Of a stretch of 64,000 nucleotides of DNA, positions 50,333 to 60,240 are shown one piece after another; within the stretch, counting starts at the first letter, position 1, and every line of letters starts with the position of its first letter. The notes below the pieces were generated by a model. That model was given only the letters and a program-made list of their open reading frames with translations, was not told where the DNA came from and ran no database searches. The position numbers and the translations under genes are program-made. The stretch lies in NCBI GenBank assembly GCA_019671135.1, contig JAHRHY010000026.1:1-64000 (forward strand), read 5' to 3'. The DNA comes from Linnemannia hyalina. Lineage: Eukaryota > Mortierellomycota > Mortierellomycetes > Mortierellales > Mortierellaceae.

Positions 50333-52036
50333 ATGTCGCTAACAAAAGAATCTATTGTAAATACAGCTTTCAACGAAGTTTCCCACTTGCTGTCAAATGT
50401 GGGTAGCCTAAAGTCTGCTCCACCTGGAAGTATAGAGAGAAAAGGGTTTACTAAGTTTTCGAAGCTCTTCTGCGATTCCATCATCTTTTGGGGTATATAT
50501 AATTTTGCTGACAATTCCACTAAAGGTACGGCAATTGGAAAGTACATTGCGGAACTGCGCGATGCATTTAACCACATGGATTTAGATGTGGAATCCGTAA
50601 AGTTTTTGGATGCTAGGGCTGTTAAAATGGATGACAACTATTTTTCTGCACGCATGGTCAAACGCCATAGAAGGCTGTTTGTTGGAAAAGAATACCAGCA
50701 TGGCTTTATTACCATTAAGGTTTCTCTAGATTTTTCACGAGCTAAGATTGTTGTGCCAATTTTGGACGGCATGTTGCCTATCTTGAACGAGAGTGGCATT
50801 GCTTTACATGACATAGACTTCGCCTATGATTGTACGCGTATTACCACACGGTTTTATGTAGAGAAATTACTAAAAGAAGGTAATAATACGGAAATTGTAG
50901 ATGATTTAGGAAGAGTTGGACATCATTGCATTTCATGGAGAAGTTTAGAAGATGATAGAAAGAATATCCGATATAAGGTGTATAACAAATTTGTTCAGAT
51001 TTTGGAAAGTGCCGAGGTGCGAAAGAGCCTTGGTTCACGTTTGGAGGATTTGGTGGAGAAAGAAACAGCATTTGGACGACGAGTTAAAAAATATAAAAAG
51101 CATGGTTATAGTCGTATCGAGCTGACGTTTGAAGGTTCATCTTTGAGATCTCTTCAGTCATATCAAGACGAAATGGACAAGACAAAGAATCTCTTGAAGA
51201 AATGTAAAACATTTAAATGTTCCTTTGAGATGCAGTGGGAGGAACGTGCAAAATGCATTACCTCGATGGTGGCTGTACATTTTCCACATGAGAAACTGTT
51301 TGCTTATTGTCACTGGTGGAATTCGGTAACCTCTAAGAAGTATGGATATATGTGGCAAAACTTTAAGAACCCCGAGCTTATTACACTTTTGCTGGCTAAC
51401 TATTCCTTTAACGATAGACCTATATACTTTGTGGAAGGACATGTAAAAGAGGTAAATGGGAAAGAGAAAGTTATTTTGGGCGAAATAAGGACATTTAAGC
51501 GCGAGCCTGGATGTACTGCCATTACACTAGTTGCTGGCTCGCAAAAAGGAATGTTTCCTTCAAGGGATGCATCTCCTAATGTCATTCGTAAATTTAGCAA
51601 AGTTGGAATTGTGGAAGTTGACAACATCTCTATTGCCTGGCCAAAGCGTGTTCATAACAGATATAGTGCCCCACTTGCAGATATCTTCGAATATGATGAA
51701 GATACAGTAGACACAAATGTATTACATCTGAAAACTATTCATGTTTCGATGTATACTGCAGCCCACCAAATTTTAGAGCCTGATGAAGAGTATACCATTG
51801 TGGCGGCCGGTCTCAAAGAATTTCGTTCTGAACGTCGTTGGCATTTTATTACAGCATGTGGCATAAAGGTGCGCGAAGGAAAATCGTTGGCAAAGATTTG
51901 GAGACCATGGCGTGTGGAGCATCTTCAAGGTCTACAGAGAATTGGTAGTGTGAAAGGTGTGCCGTTCATGACATTTCGAGCGATTAGAGTGGTTAATTCA
52001 CATAATATACTTGATATGAAGTGCGAGCGCGTTTGA
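50333..52036 (+). CDS. Large partner protein of family B (567 aa), B2 mosaic copy
   Basis: An open frame from MSLTKES (50333); an upstream in-frame extension overlaps the 90-aa gene and is rejected. The first ~210 residues are about 85% like B3, the rest about 98%, switching just before KVYNKFVQ (about 50960). Motifs: FCDSIIFWG (46-54), HDIDFAYDC (159-167), VYNKF (216-220), RIELTF (261-266), FAYCHWWNSVTSKKYG (about 325-340), CTAITLVAG. Converges on DDE with 35 bp between stops. No family recognised with certainty; a Rep-like nuclease is one possibility. Confidence 0.75.
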   Translation: MSLTKESIVNTAFNEVSHLLSNVGSLKSAPPGSIERKGFTKFSKLFCDSIIFWGIYNFADNSTKGTAIGKYIAELRDAFNHMDLDVESVKFLDARAVKMDDNYFSARMVKRHRRLFVGKEYQHGFITIKVSLDFSRAKIVVPILDGMLPILNESGIALHDIDFAYDCTRITTRFYVEKLLKEGNNTEIVDDLGRVGHHCISWRSLEDDRKNIRYKVYNKFVQILESAEVRKSLGSRLEDLVEKETAFGRRVKKYKKHGYSRIELTFEGSSLRSLQSYQDEMDKTKNLLKKCKTFKCSFEMQWEERAKCITSMVAVHFPHEKLFAYCHWWNSVTSKKYGYMWQNFKNPELITLLLANYSFNDRPIYFVEGHVKEVNGKEKVILGEIRTFKREPGCTAITLVAGSQKGMFPSRDASPNVIRKFSKVGIVEVDNISIAWPKRVHNRYSAPLADIFEYDEDTVDTNVLHLKTIHVSMYTAAHQILEPDEEYTIVAAGLKEFRSERRWHFITACGIKVREGKSLAKIWRPWRVEHLQGLQRIGSVKGVPFMTFRAIRVVNSHNILDMKCERV

Positions 52037-52071
52037 GAGGTTTTTAAAAACTTTGGAAAGACTTTTGTTAA

Positions 52072-53352
52072 TTATAGACTGGTATTATCGTCTTCGTGGT
52101 TTGACATTTCCTCGTCATCATCCTTATTTGACGTTTGTTCATCATCATCATCTGAAGCAACATCTATTCCTACAAATTTCTCTTGCATTCTTTGTAACTC
52201 AAGACCATTTTCCAGTTTGTTTTGTACTGTAACGGTTTGTGTTAACTCTGGGACAAGTTGCCTTTCTCGTGGATAATCTACTCCTTCTTCCATCCATCCA
52301 CGATGATGTGGCTGCTCTTCGATGTCCACTGCTTTAACAAAGTTGCGAATATTTAGCAACAGAAGACAAAGGCGGAATGTAAGATTAAACTCCTTTTTGG
52401 ATCCAACTCTTACAATCTCCTTGTTATTAAACTTGGCGAATGTTTTCATGAGATCACCAAAGACAGCCTCTGACGTAGATCGAAATCCACCAAACATAGC
52501 ATTAAAGTTGGATTCCTCTTCGTGGAGTTGCTGTAGTCGTTTCTTACGGATGGGAAAACAGAAGTTACGCTCGTCCAACTTTTCTTTTTCCACAATATCG
52601 CCAATGTATTGTGTATATCCTCCATCGAGAGCAATACAGTCCATGTTGTTGATCTTCTTACCAATGCCCATCTCTTGTAACATTTTCCCATCGTTGTTAT
52701 CACGACATGACGCTGATTTGGATACAAAGAGAACCATTCCATTGGCATCGATGGCCACTTGCGTTCTCAAACCCGATTTCTTTAGCTTATAAGAATACAT
52801 TGCTGCTTTATCTTCCCCATATGTTGCTCGAGAGTCATGACCATCCAAGTAGAGAGTTACATGCTTGAACATTGGGGGATTTTTCCAATTGGCTGTTCGA
52901 ATACGAATTTCCAGCGAAGAGAACATAGATGCAAAACAGCGTGTAATCTCCTTCTCAAATAATGCACGTTCCACCTTGACGAATGTGCTGTATATCAAAT
53001 GGAATGTGGACTTTGGCATATACTGTGCCATGGAATCCATAGTCTCTCCAGCGACGAAAAAGTACAGAAATGCAATTCCTTTCTCAAGTGCGTTATATGG
53101 ACCAGGGAAATAGTGTTTACTCCAGATGGTAGATAGAAAGAAAAACACTGGTATGGCTCCAAGTCTCTTCATCAACACCTTTTTCATATCCTGTATTCTT
53201 GCAATTGGTTTCAACTCTGAACGATGAAATGTCTTGACCTTTGGGCACATTGGCCACGGTTCATCAAGAAATCCCCATTCGTTCTCCAACAGATTATCAA
53301 GCAGCCGTGCAAGTTTCTTTGGCGTAGGGTTTACGACGGTATCAGTCTCCAT
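52072..53352 (-). CDS. DDE transposase (family B, B2 copy)
   Basis: 426 aa with D170, D243 and E295 kept. Differs from B3 by few residues, including ...KINNMDC for KMDSMDC just before the second Asp. Start at METDTVV (53352), as in the other B copies. Confidence 0.85.
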   Translation of the reverse strand: METDTVVNPTPKKLARLLDNLLENEWGFLDEPWPMCPKVKTFHRSELKPIARIQDMKKVLMKRLGAIPVFFFLSTIWSKHYFPGPYNALEKGIAFLYFFVAGETMDSMAQYMPKSTFHLIYSTFVKVERALFEKEITRCFASMFSSLEIRIRTANWKNPPMFKHVTLYLDGHDSRATYGEDKAAMYSYKLKKSGLRTQVAIDANGMVLFVSKSASCRDNNDGKMLQEMGIGKKINNMDCIALDGGYTQYIGDIVEKEKLDERNFCFPIRKKRLQQLHEEESNFNAMFGGFRSTSEAVFGDLMKTFAKFNNKEIVRVGSKKEFNLTFRLCLLLLNIRNFVKAVDIEEQPHHRGWMEEGVDYPRERQLVPELTQTVTVQNKLENGLELQRMQEKFVGIDVASDDDDEQTSNKDDDEEMSNHEDDNTSL

Positions 53353-53437
53353 AATGTCGTTTTCTGCAAAAATAGGGATTACACACACGTAATTATGTCA
53401 ATTATTCCCTAGAATTCCCCAGATATGTCATAATAAG

Positions 53438-53756
53438 AAATGGTGGGCATAGCTTAACAAAAGACGAGAAAACAGGTGTACTCCCTCGCCCAAAAAAAAG
53501 CGCTCCAACCTTTTTGTCCTGCCCGATTACCGATATGTAAAATATGTTTATGTTGATACTCTCTCCTTACGTTTTGCTCTTGTAATACTGCTAGATAACT
53601 ATGTCCATTTGGATTCTTTTGCTTTTGTATATGTACTCTTTATAGATGTATTTGTTATCTTTTTAAAAACTCCTTCCATAATTGTCTGTACAAATTCTTG
53701 CAACCTCCATTGGTATTCCATAACATATTCATCTATTTCGACCCAAGACGATTCCC
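53438..53756. repeat. B2 right terminal inverted repeat
   Basis: 319 bp, complement of 48931-49249, ending GACGATTCCC at 53756. Confidence 0.9.
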
Positions 53757-53785
53757 ATTTAGATGTGTATTTTGTTTTACAGATT
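53757..53785. other. Centre of the B2-B3 inverted pair
   Basis: 29 bp identical to the start of the 134-bp array spacer, cut at AGATTGG. There GATTGG is shared by the spacer (GATTGGCTTTG) and the next end (GATTGGGAATC), a microhomology junction. Confidence 0.75.
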
Positions 53786-54611
53786 GGGAATCGTCTTGGG
53801 TCGAAATAGATGAATATGTTATGGAATACCAATGGAGGTTGCAAGAATTTGTACAGACAATTATGGAAGGAGTTTTTAAAAAGATAACAAATACATCTAT
53901 AAAGAGTACATATACAAAAGCAAAAGAATCCAAATGGACATAGTTATCTAGCAGTATTACAAGAGCAAAACGTAAGGAGAGAGTATCAACATAAACATAT
54001 TTTACATATCGGTAATCGGGCAGGACAAAAAGGTTGGAGCGCTTTTTTTTGGGCGAGGGAGTACCCAACCCACGCATTGGAATATTAAAGTAGATCAAGA
54101 GTAGAATATAAAATAAGAGATACATAATAGGTCAACGTGGGGAATATATTTGTCGCGGATATCAAAGCCAATCTGTAAAACAAAATACACATCTAAATGG
54201 GAATCGTCTTGGGTCGAAATAGATGAATATGTTATGGAATACCAATGGAGGTTGCAAGAATTTGTACAGACAATTATGGAAGGAGTTTTTAAAAAGATAA
54301 CAAATACATCTATAAAGAGTACATATACAAAAGCAAAAGAATCCAAATGGACATAGTTATCTAGCAGTATTACAAGAGCAAAACGTAAGGAGAGAGTATC
54401 AACATAAACATATTTTACATATCGGTAATCGGGCAGGACAAAAAGGTTGGAGCGCTTTTTTTTGGGCGAGGGAGTACCCAACCCACGCATTGGAATATTA
54501 AAGTAGATCAAGAGTAGAATATAAAATAAGAGATACATAATAGGTCAACGTGGGGAATATATTTGTCGCGGATATCAAAGCCAATCTGTAAAACAAAATA
54601 CACATCTAAAT
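53786..54611. repeat. Two extra 413-bp end units (B3 left)
   Basis: Units start at 53786 and 54199, each 279 bp of B end plus the 134-bp spacer (CCAACCCACG...CATCTAAAT); the true terminal repeat follows at 54612. Confidence 0.9.
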
Positions 54612-54928
54612 GGGAATCGTCTTGGGTCGAAATAGATGAATATGTTATGGAATACCAATGGAGGTTGCAAGAATTTGTACAGACAATTATGGAAGGAGTT
54701 TTTAAAAAGATAACAAATACATCTATAAAGAGTACATATACAAAAGCAAAAGAATCCAAATGGACATAGTTATCTAGCAGTATTACAAGAGCAAAACGTA
54801 AGGAGAGAGTATCAACATAAACATATTTTACATATCGGTAATCGGGCAGGACAAAAAGGTTGGAGCGCTTTTTTTTGGGCGAGGGAGTACACCTGTTTTC
54901 TCGTCTTTTGTTAAGCTATGCCCACCAT
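54612..54928. repeat. B3 left terminal inverted repeat
   Basis: 317 bp; pairs with 59121-59437. Confidence 0.9.
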
Positions 54929-55015
54929 GTCTTAATATGACATATCTGGGGAATTCTAGGGAATAATTGACATAATTACGTGTGTATAATCCCTATTTTT
55001 GCAGAAAACGACATT

Positions 55016-56296
55016 ATGGAGACTGATACCATCGTAAACCCTACGCCAAAGAAACTTGCACGGCTGCTTGATAATCTGTTGGAGAACGAATGGGGATTTC
55101 TTGATGAACCGTGGCCAATGTGCCCAAAGGTCAAGACATTTCATCGTTCAGAGTTGAAACCAATTGCAAGAATACAGGATATGAAAAAGGTGTTGATGAA
55201 GAGACTTGGAGCCATACCAGTGTTTTTCTTTCTATCTACCATCTGGAGTAAACACTATTTCCCTGGTCCATATAACGCACTTGAGAAAGGAATTGCATTC
55301 TTGTACTTTTTCGTCGCTGGAGAGACTATGGATTCCATGGCACAGTATATGCCAAAGTCCACATTCCATTTGATATACAGCACATTCGTCAAGGTGGAAC
55401 GTGCATTATTTGAGAAGGAGATTACACGCTGTTTTGCATCTATGTTCTCTTCGTTGGAAATTCGTATTCGAACAGCCAATTGGAAAAATCCCCCAATGTT
55501 CAAGCATGTAACTCTCTACTTGGATGGTCATGACTCTCGAGCAACATATGGGGAAGATAAAGCAGCAATGTATTCTTATAAGTTAAAGAAATCGGGTTTG
55601 AGAACGCAAGTGGCCATCGATGCCAATGGAATGGTTCTCTTTGTATCCAAATCAGCGTCATGTCGTGATAACAACGATGGGAAAATGTTACAAGAGATGG
55701 GCATTGGCAAGAAGATGGACAGCATGGACTGTATTGCTCTCGATGGAGGATATACACAATACATTGGCGATATTGTGGAAAAAGAAAAGTTGGACGAGCG
55801 TAACTTCTGTTTTCCCATCCGTAAGAAACGACTACAGCAACTCCACGAAGAGGAATCCAACTTTAATGCTATGTTTGGTGGATTTCGATCTACGTCAGAG
55901 GCTGTCTTTGGTGATCTCATGAAAACATTCGCCAAGTTTAATAACAAGGAGATTGTAAGAGTTGGATCCAAAAAGGAGTTTAATCTTACATTCCGCCTTT
56001 GTCTTCTGTTGCTAAATATTCGCAACTTTGTTAAAGCAGTGGACATCGAAGAGCAGCCACATCATCGTGGATGGATGGAAGAAGGAGTAGATTATCCACG
56101 AGAAAGGCAACTTGTCCCAGAGTTAACTCAAACCGTTACAGTACAAAACAAACTGGAAAATGGTCTTGAGTTACAAAGAATGCAAGAGAAATTTGTAGGA
56201 ATAGATGTTGCTTCAGATGATGATGATGAACAAACGTCAAATAAGGATGATGACGAGGAAATGTCAAACCACGAAGATGATAATACCAGTCTATAA
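55016..56296 (+). CDS. DDE transposase (family B, B3 copy)
   Basis: The 426-aa product is the same as that of B1. All catalytic motifs are intact and the start at METDTIV is as elsewhere. B3 has all four genes uninterrupted, so it is the best candidate for an autonomous family-B element in the window. Confidence 0.87.
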   Translation: METDTIVNPTPKKLARLLDNLLENEWGFLDEPWPMCPKVKTFHRSELKPIARIQDMKKVLMKRLGAIPVFFFLSTIWSKHYFPGPYNALEKGIAFLYFFVAGETMDSMAQYMPKSTFHLIYSTFVKVERALFEKEITRCFASMFSSLEIRIRTANWKNPPMFKHVTLYLDGHDSRATYGEDKAAMYSYKLKKSGLRTQVAIDANGMVLFVSKSASCRDNNDGKMLQEMGIGKKMDSMDCIALDGGYTQYIGDIVEKEKLDERNFCFPIRKKRLQQLHEEESNFNAMFGGFRSTSEAVFGDLMKTFAKFNNKEIVRVGSKKEFNLTFRLCLLLLNIRNFVKAVDIEEQPHHRGWMEEGVDYPRERQLVPELTQTVTVQNKLENGLELQRMQEKFVGIDVASDDDDEQTSNKDDDEEMSNHEDDNTSL

Positions 56297-56331
56297 TTAA
56301 CAAAAGTCTTTCCAAAGTTTTTAAAAACCTC

Positions 56332-58035
56332 TCAAACGCGCTCGCACTTCATATCAAGTATATTATGTGAATTAACCACTCTAATCGCTCGAAATGTCAT
56401 GAACGGCACACCTTTCACACTACCAATTCTCTGTAGACCTTGAAGATGCTCCACACGCCATGGTGTCCAAATCTTTGCCAACGATTTTCCTGCGCGCACC
56501 TTTATGCCACATGCTGTAATAAAATGCCAACGATGTTCAGAACGAAATTCTTTGAGACCGGCCGCTACAATGGTATACTCCTCATCAGGCTTTAGAATTC
56601 GGTCGGCTGCAGTATACATCGAAACATGAATAGTTTTCAGATGTAATACATTTGTATCTACTGTATCTTCATCATATTCGAAGATATCTGCAAGTGGGGC
56701 ACTATACCTGTTATGAACACGCTTTGGCCAGGCAATAGAGATGTTGTCAACTTCCACAATTCCAACTTTGCTAAATTTACGAATGACGTTAGAAGATGCA
56801 TCCCTCGAAGGAAACATTCCTTTTTGCGAGCCAGCAACTAGCGTGATGGCAGTACATCCAGGCTCGCGCTTAAATGTCCTTATTTCGCCCAAAATAACTT
56901 CATCTTTCCCATTTACCTCTTCTACATGTCCTTCCACAAAATATATAGGTCTATCGTTAAAGGAATAGTTAGCCAGCAAAAGTGTAATAAGCTCGGGGTT
57001 CTTAAAGTTTTGCCACATATATCCATACTTCTTAGAGGTTACCGAATTCCACCAGTGACAATAAGCAAACAGTTTCTCATGTGGAAAATGTACAGCCACC
57101 ATCGAGGTAATGCATTTTGCACGTTCCTCCCACTGCATCTCAAAGGAACATTTAAATGTTTTACATTTCTTCAAGAGATTCTTTGTCTTGTCCATTTCGT
57201 CTTGATATGACTGAAGAGATCTCAAAGATGAACCTTCAAACGTCAGCTCGATACGACTATAACCATGCTTTTTATATTTTTTAACTCGTCGTCCAAATGC
57301 TGTTTCTTTCTCCACCAAATCCTCCAAACGTGAACCAAGGCTCTTTCGCACCTCGGCACTTTCCAAAATCTGGACAAATTTGTTATACACCTTATATCGG
57401 ATATTCTTTGTATCCCCTTTTCGACCTCTCCATGAAATACAATGATGTCCTACTCTTCCCACATCATCGACAATTTTTGTAGTTTTCGTTTGTTTTAGCA
57501 ATCTCTCCACGTGCAGTCGTGTGGTAATACGTGTACAATCATAGGCAAAGTCTATGTCATGTAAAGCAATGCCGCTCTCGTTCAAGCTAGACAACATGTT
57601 CGTCAAAATTGGCACAACAATCTTTGCGCGGGAAAAATCTAAAGAAACCTTGATGGCAATAAATCCCTGTTGGTATTCTTTTCCAACAAACAACTTTCTA
57701 TGGCGTTTGACCATGCGCGGAGAAAAATAGTTATCATCCATTTTAACCTGCCTAGCATCGACCAACTTTACAGATTCCACATTTAAATCGGTGTGGTTAA
57801 ATGCATCGCGCAGTTCAGCAATGTACTTTCCAATTGCTGTACCTTTAGTGGTATCGTCAGCAAAGTTATATATACCCCAAAAGATGATGGAATCGCAAAA
57901 GAGTTTGGAGAATTTGGTGAATCCTTTTCTCTCCACACTGCCAAATGGTGCTGACTGTAGATTACCCACATTTGACAGCAAATGGGAAATTTCGTTGATG
58001 GCTTTGTTTATCAGAGATTCTTTTGTTGGCGACAT
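56332..58035 (-). CDS. Large partner protein of family B (567 aa), intact B3 copy
   Basis: The reference intact copy and the empty site for A1 (joint at about 57030). Predicted soluble, with no membrane segment. The C-terminal third (FVEGHVEEV...CTAITLVAGSQKGM...GIVEVDN...WPKR) reads like a separate beta-rich domain. Start at MSPTKES (58035), 45 bp downstream of the 90-aa gene. Confidence 0.78.
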   Translation of the reverse strand: MSPTKESLINKAINEISHLLSNVGNLQSAPFGSVERKGFTKFSKLFCDSIIFWGIYNFADDTTKGTAIGKYIAELRDAFNHTDLNVESVKLVDARQVKMDDNYFSPRMVKRHRKLFVGKEYQQGFIAIKVSLDFSRAKIVVPILTNMLSSLNESGIALHDIDFAYDCTRITTRLHVERLLKQTKTTKIVDDVGRVGHHCISWRGRKGDTKNIRYKVYNKFVQILESAEVRKSLGSRLEDLVEKETAFGRRVKKYKKHGYSRIELTFEGSSLRSLQSYQDEMDKTKNLLKKCKTFKCSFEMQWEERAKCITSMVAVHFPHEKLFAYCHWWNSVTSKKYGYMWQNFKNPELITLLLANYSFNDRPIYFVEGHVEEVNGKDEVILGEIRTFKREPGCTAITLVAGSQKGMFPSRDASSNVIRKFSKVGIVEVDNISIAWPKRVHNRYSAPLADIFEYDEDTVDTNVLHLKTIHVSMYTAADRILKPDEEYTIVAAGLKEFRSEHRWHFITACGIKVRAGKSLAKIWTPWRVEHLQGLQRIGSVKGVPFMTFRAIRVVNSHNILDMKCERV

Positions 58036-58080
58036 AATAAAAGGTATACTTAGGTTTTAAAAAGTCTATAATTTAGGTCG

Positions 58081-58353
58081 TCATTTTTTTCTAAGCATAT
58101 ATTCACCAGCGTCTTTCTCGGTAAGTAATCCATCTGCACGTATTTTGTCACGTAGGAGTTGATAAGATGCCTCTAATAACTTTTTTATGCCGTTAGTGCC
58201 AAATATAGTGGCATCTTGTGGAAAGAGGTTACGATGATGATCTAAAAATTCATCCAAATAGACAAACATACACAATTCCAGATTCTTCTCATAAATAAAA
58301 TCTGCAACAACTTCCTGCTGGCGTGCTTTGGTTAAACGTGTAGGCCTGGGCAT
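58081..58353 (-). CDS. 90-aa conserved family-B protein (B3)
   Basis: Identical protein to the B1 copy; a small, probably helical protein of unknown role, head of the two-gene minus-strand unit with the large partner. Confidence 0.65.
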   Translation of the reverse strand: MPRPTRLTKARQQEVVADFIYEKNLELCMFVYLDEFLDHHRNLFPQDATIFGTNGIKKLLEASYQLLRDKIRADGLLTEKDAGEYMLRKK

Positions 58354-58549
58354 AATATATTTGCGGCGATAAGACGTCTAAATGGTCATCCCCCTATATA
58401 CCTATTTGTCAATTACTCCCTTGAATAGATACAACTTGACATCTATATTAGATATTGTTGTGTATGCCCTCAAACACAAACATTGAGAGAAATATTCCCG
58501 GGAAAAAACGTGGTATATCAACTATCAAGAGATCACCATTCCGCCTAAT
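58354..58549. promoter_or_regulatory. B3 divergent promoter region
   Basis: Copy of 11068-11263 serving the 90-aa and 130-aa genes. Confidence 0.4.
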
Positions 58550-58942
58550 ATGCCAAAAAGGATTTGCAACAGGTGTGACCAAAAGAAGCCTTTATATGAT
58601 TTCTACGATGATTCCAGAAATACATGTAAGGAATGCAAGATAAAGTCTTCCAAGGAGAGCTATCAGGCAAAAAAGAATGGTGGAAAGCATGTGAAATCTG
58701 GGAGATGTAAGAAAGATGAGGATGTGCAACAATCCGATGATGATTTACAGTATGAGAATAAGAAGTTAAAGAAACGTGTCAGAAAATTGGAGAAAGAAAT
58801 GGATAAGATGAACCAAATTATTTCCCAGCAGAAGAGGGAGATTTATATAATAAATGCCTTGATCAAAGGATTTGCCAGTGGTCTCATGGTAAATCAAGAG
58901 GAAGAATTAGATACAGCCAATGTTGTTGAGCTATCGGAATAA
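58550..58942 (+). CDS. 130-aa Cys-motif plus coiled-coil protein (B3)
   Basis: Identical protein to the B1 copy (one silent change seen). Two CxxC pairs, basic linker, coiled coil, acidic tail. Confidence 0.7.
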   Translation: MPKRICNRCDQKKPLYDFYDDSRNTCKECKIKSSKESYQAKKNGGKHVKSGRCKKDEDVQQSDDDLQYENKKLKKRVRKLEKEMDKMNQIISQQKREIYIINALIKGFASGLMVNQEEELDTANVVELSE

Positions 58943-59120
58943 ACTTTTAAAATGTGCAATATATATACCTTCCATGAGTAGTATTATGGGAATTATTCCC
59001 AGGAAATTCATGTACTGTCAACCAAGCTGGTACCATTATCATCATGATGTATATGCATGAGATTCACCGTGGACACACGTATAAATGCTATATATGTTAT
59101 ATGAACGTAGGTGATTTAAA

Positions 59121-59437
59121 ATGGTGGGCATAGCTTAACAAAAGACGAGAAAACAGGTGTACTCCCTCGCCCAAAAAAAAGCGCTCCAACCTTTTTGTCC
59201 TGCCCGATTACCGATATGTAAAATATGTTTATGTTGATACTCTCTCCTTACGTTTTGCTCTTGTAATACTGCTAGATAACTATGTCCATTTGGATTCTTT
59301 TGCTTTTGTATATGTACTCTTTATAGATGTATTTGTTATCTTTTTAAAAACTCCTTCCATAATTGTCTGTACAAATTCTTGCAACCTCCATTGGTATTCC
59401 ATAACATATTCATCTATTTCGACCCAAGACGATTCCC
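59121..59437. repeat. B3 right terminal inverted repeat
   Basis: Complement of 54612-54928, ending GACGATTCCC at 59437. Confidence 0.9.
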
Positions 59438-60237
59438 ATTTAGATGTGTATTTTGTTTTACAGATTGGCTTTGATATCCGCGACAAATATATTCCCCACG
59501 TTGACCTATTATGTATCTCTTATTTTATATTCTACTCTTGATCTACTTTAATATTCCAATGCGTGGGTTGGGTACTCCCTCGCCCAAAAAAAAGCGCTCC
59601 AACCTTTTTGTCCTGCCCGATTACCGATATGTAAAATATGTTTATGTTGATACTCTCTCCTTACGTTTTGCTCTTGTAATACTGCTAGATAACTATGTCC
59701 ATTTGGATTCTTTTGCTTTTGTATATGTACTCTTTATAGATGTATTTGTTATCTTTTTAAAAACTCCTTCCATAATTGTCTGTACAAATTCTTGCAACCT
59801 CCATTGGTATTCCATAACATATTCATCTATTTCGACCCAAGACGATTCCCATTGGCTTTGATATCCGCGACAAATATATTCCCCACGTTGACCTATTATG
59901 TATCTCTTATTTTATATTCTACTCTTGATCTACTTTAATATTCCAATGCGTGGGTTGGGTACTCCCTCGCCCAAAAAAAAGCGCTCCAACCTTTTTGTCC
60001 TGCCCGATTACCGATATGTAAAATATGTTTATGTTGATACTCTCTCCTTACGTTTTGCTCTTGTAATACTGCTAGATAACTATGTCCATTTGGATTCTTT
60101 TGCTTTTGTATATGTACTCTTTATAGATGTATTTGTTATCTTTTTAAAAACTCCTTCCATAATTGTCTGTACAAATTCTTGCAACCTCCATTGGTATTCC
60201 ATAACATATTCATCTATTTCGACCCAAGACGATTCCC
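59438..60237. repeat. Two extra end units (413 and 387 bp) at the B3 right end
   Basis: The units end at 59850 and 60237. The second lacks 26 bp of spacer between two ATTs, a slippage-type deletion. The last unit's tip is the true outer end of the inserted pair. Confidence 0.9.
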
Positions 60238-60240
60238 ATA

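Larger units (their letters stand above)
48931..60237. mobile_element. B2-B3: two family-B elements head to head, inserted as one unit
   Basis: The outer ends GGGAATCGTC (48931) and GACGATTCCC (60237) are flanked by ATA on both sides (48928-48930, 60238-60240), and the empty site reads GACTGTATAGCTGG at about 37620. Inside are two complete B gene sets in opposite orientation meeting at 53757-53785. Both sets are open. The 11.3-kb pair moved as a single transposon using only the outermost tips. Confidence 0.9.
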
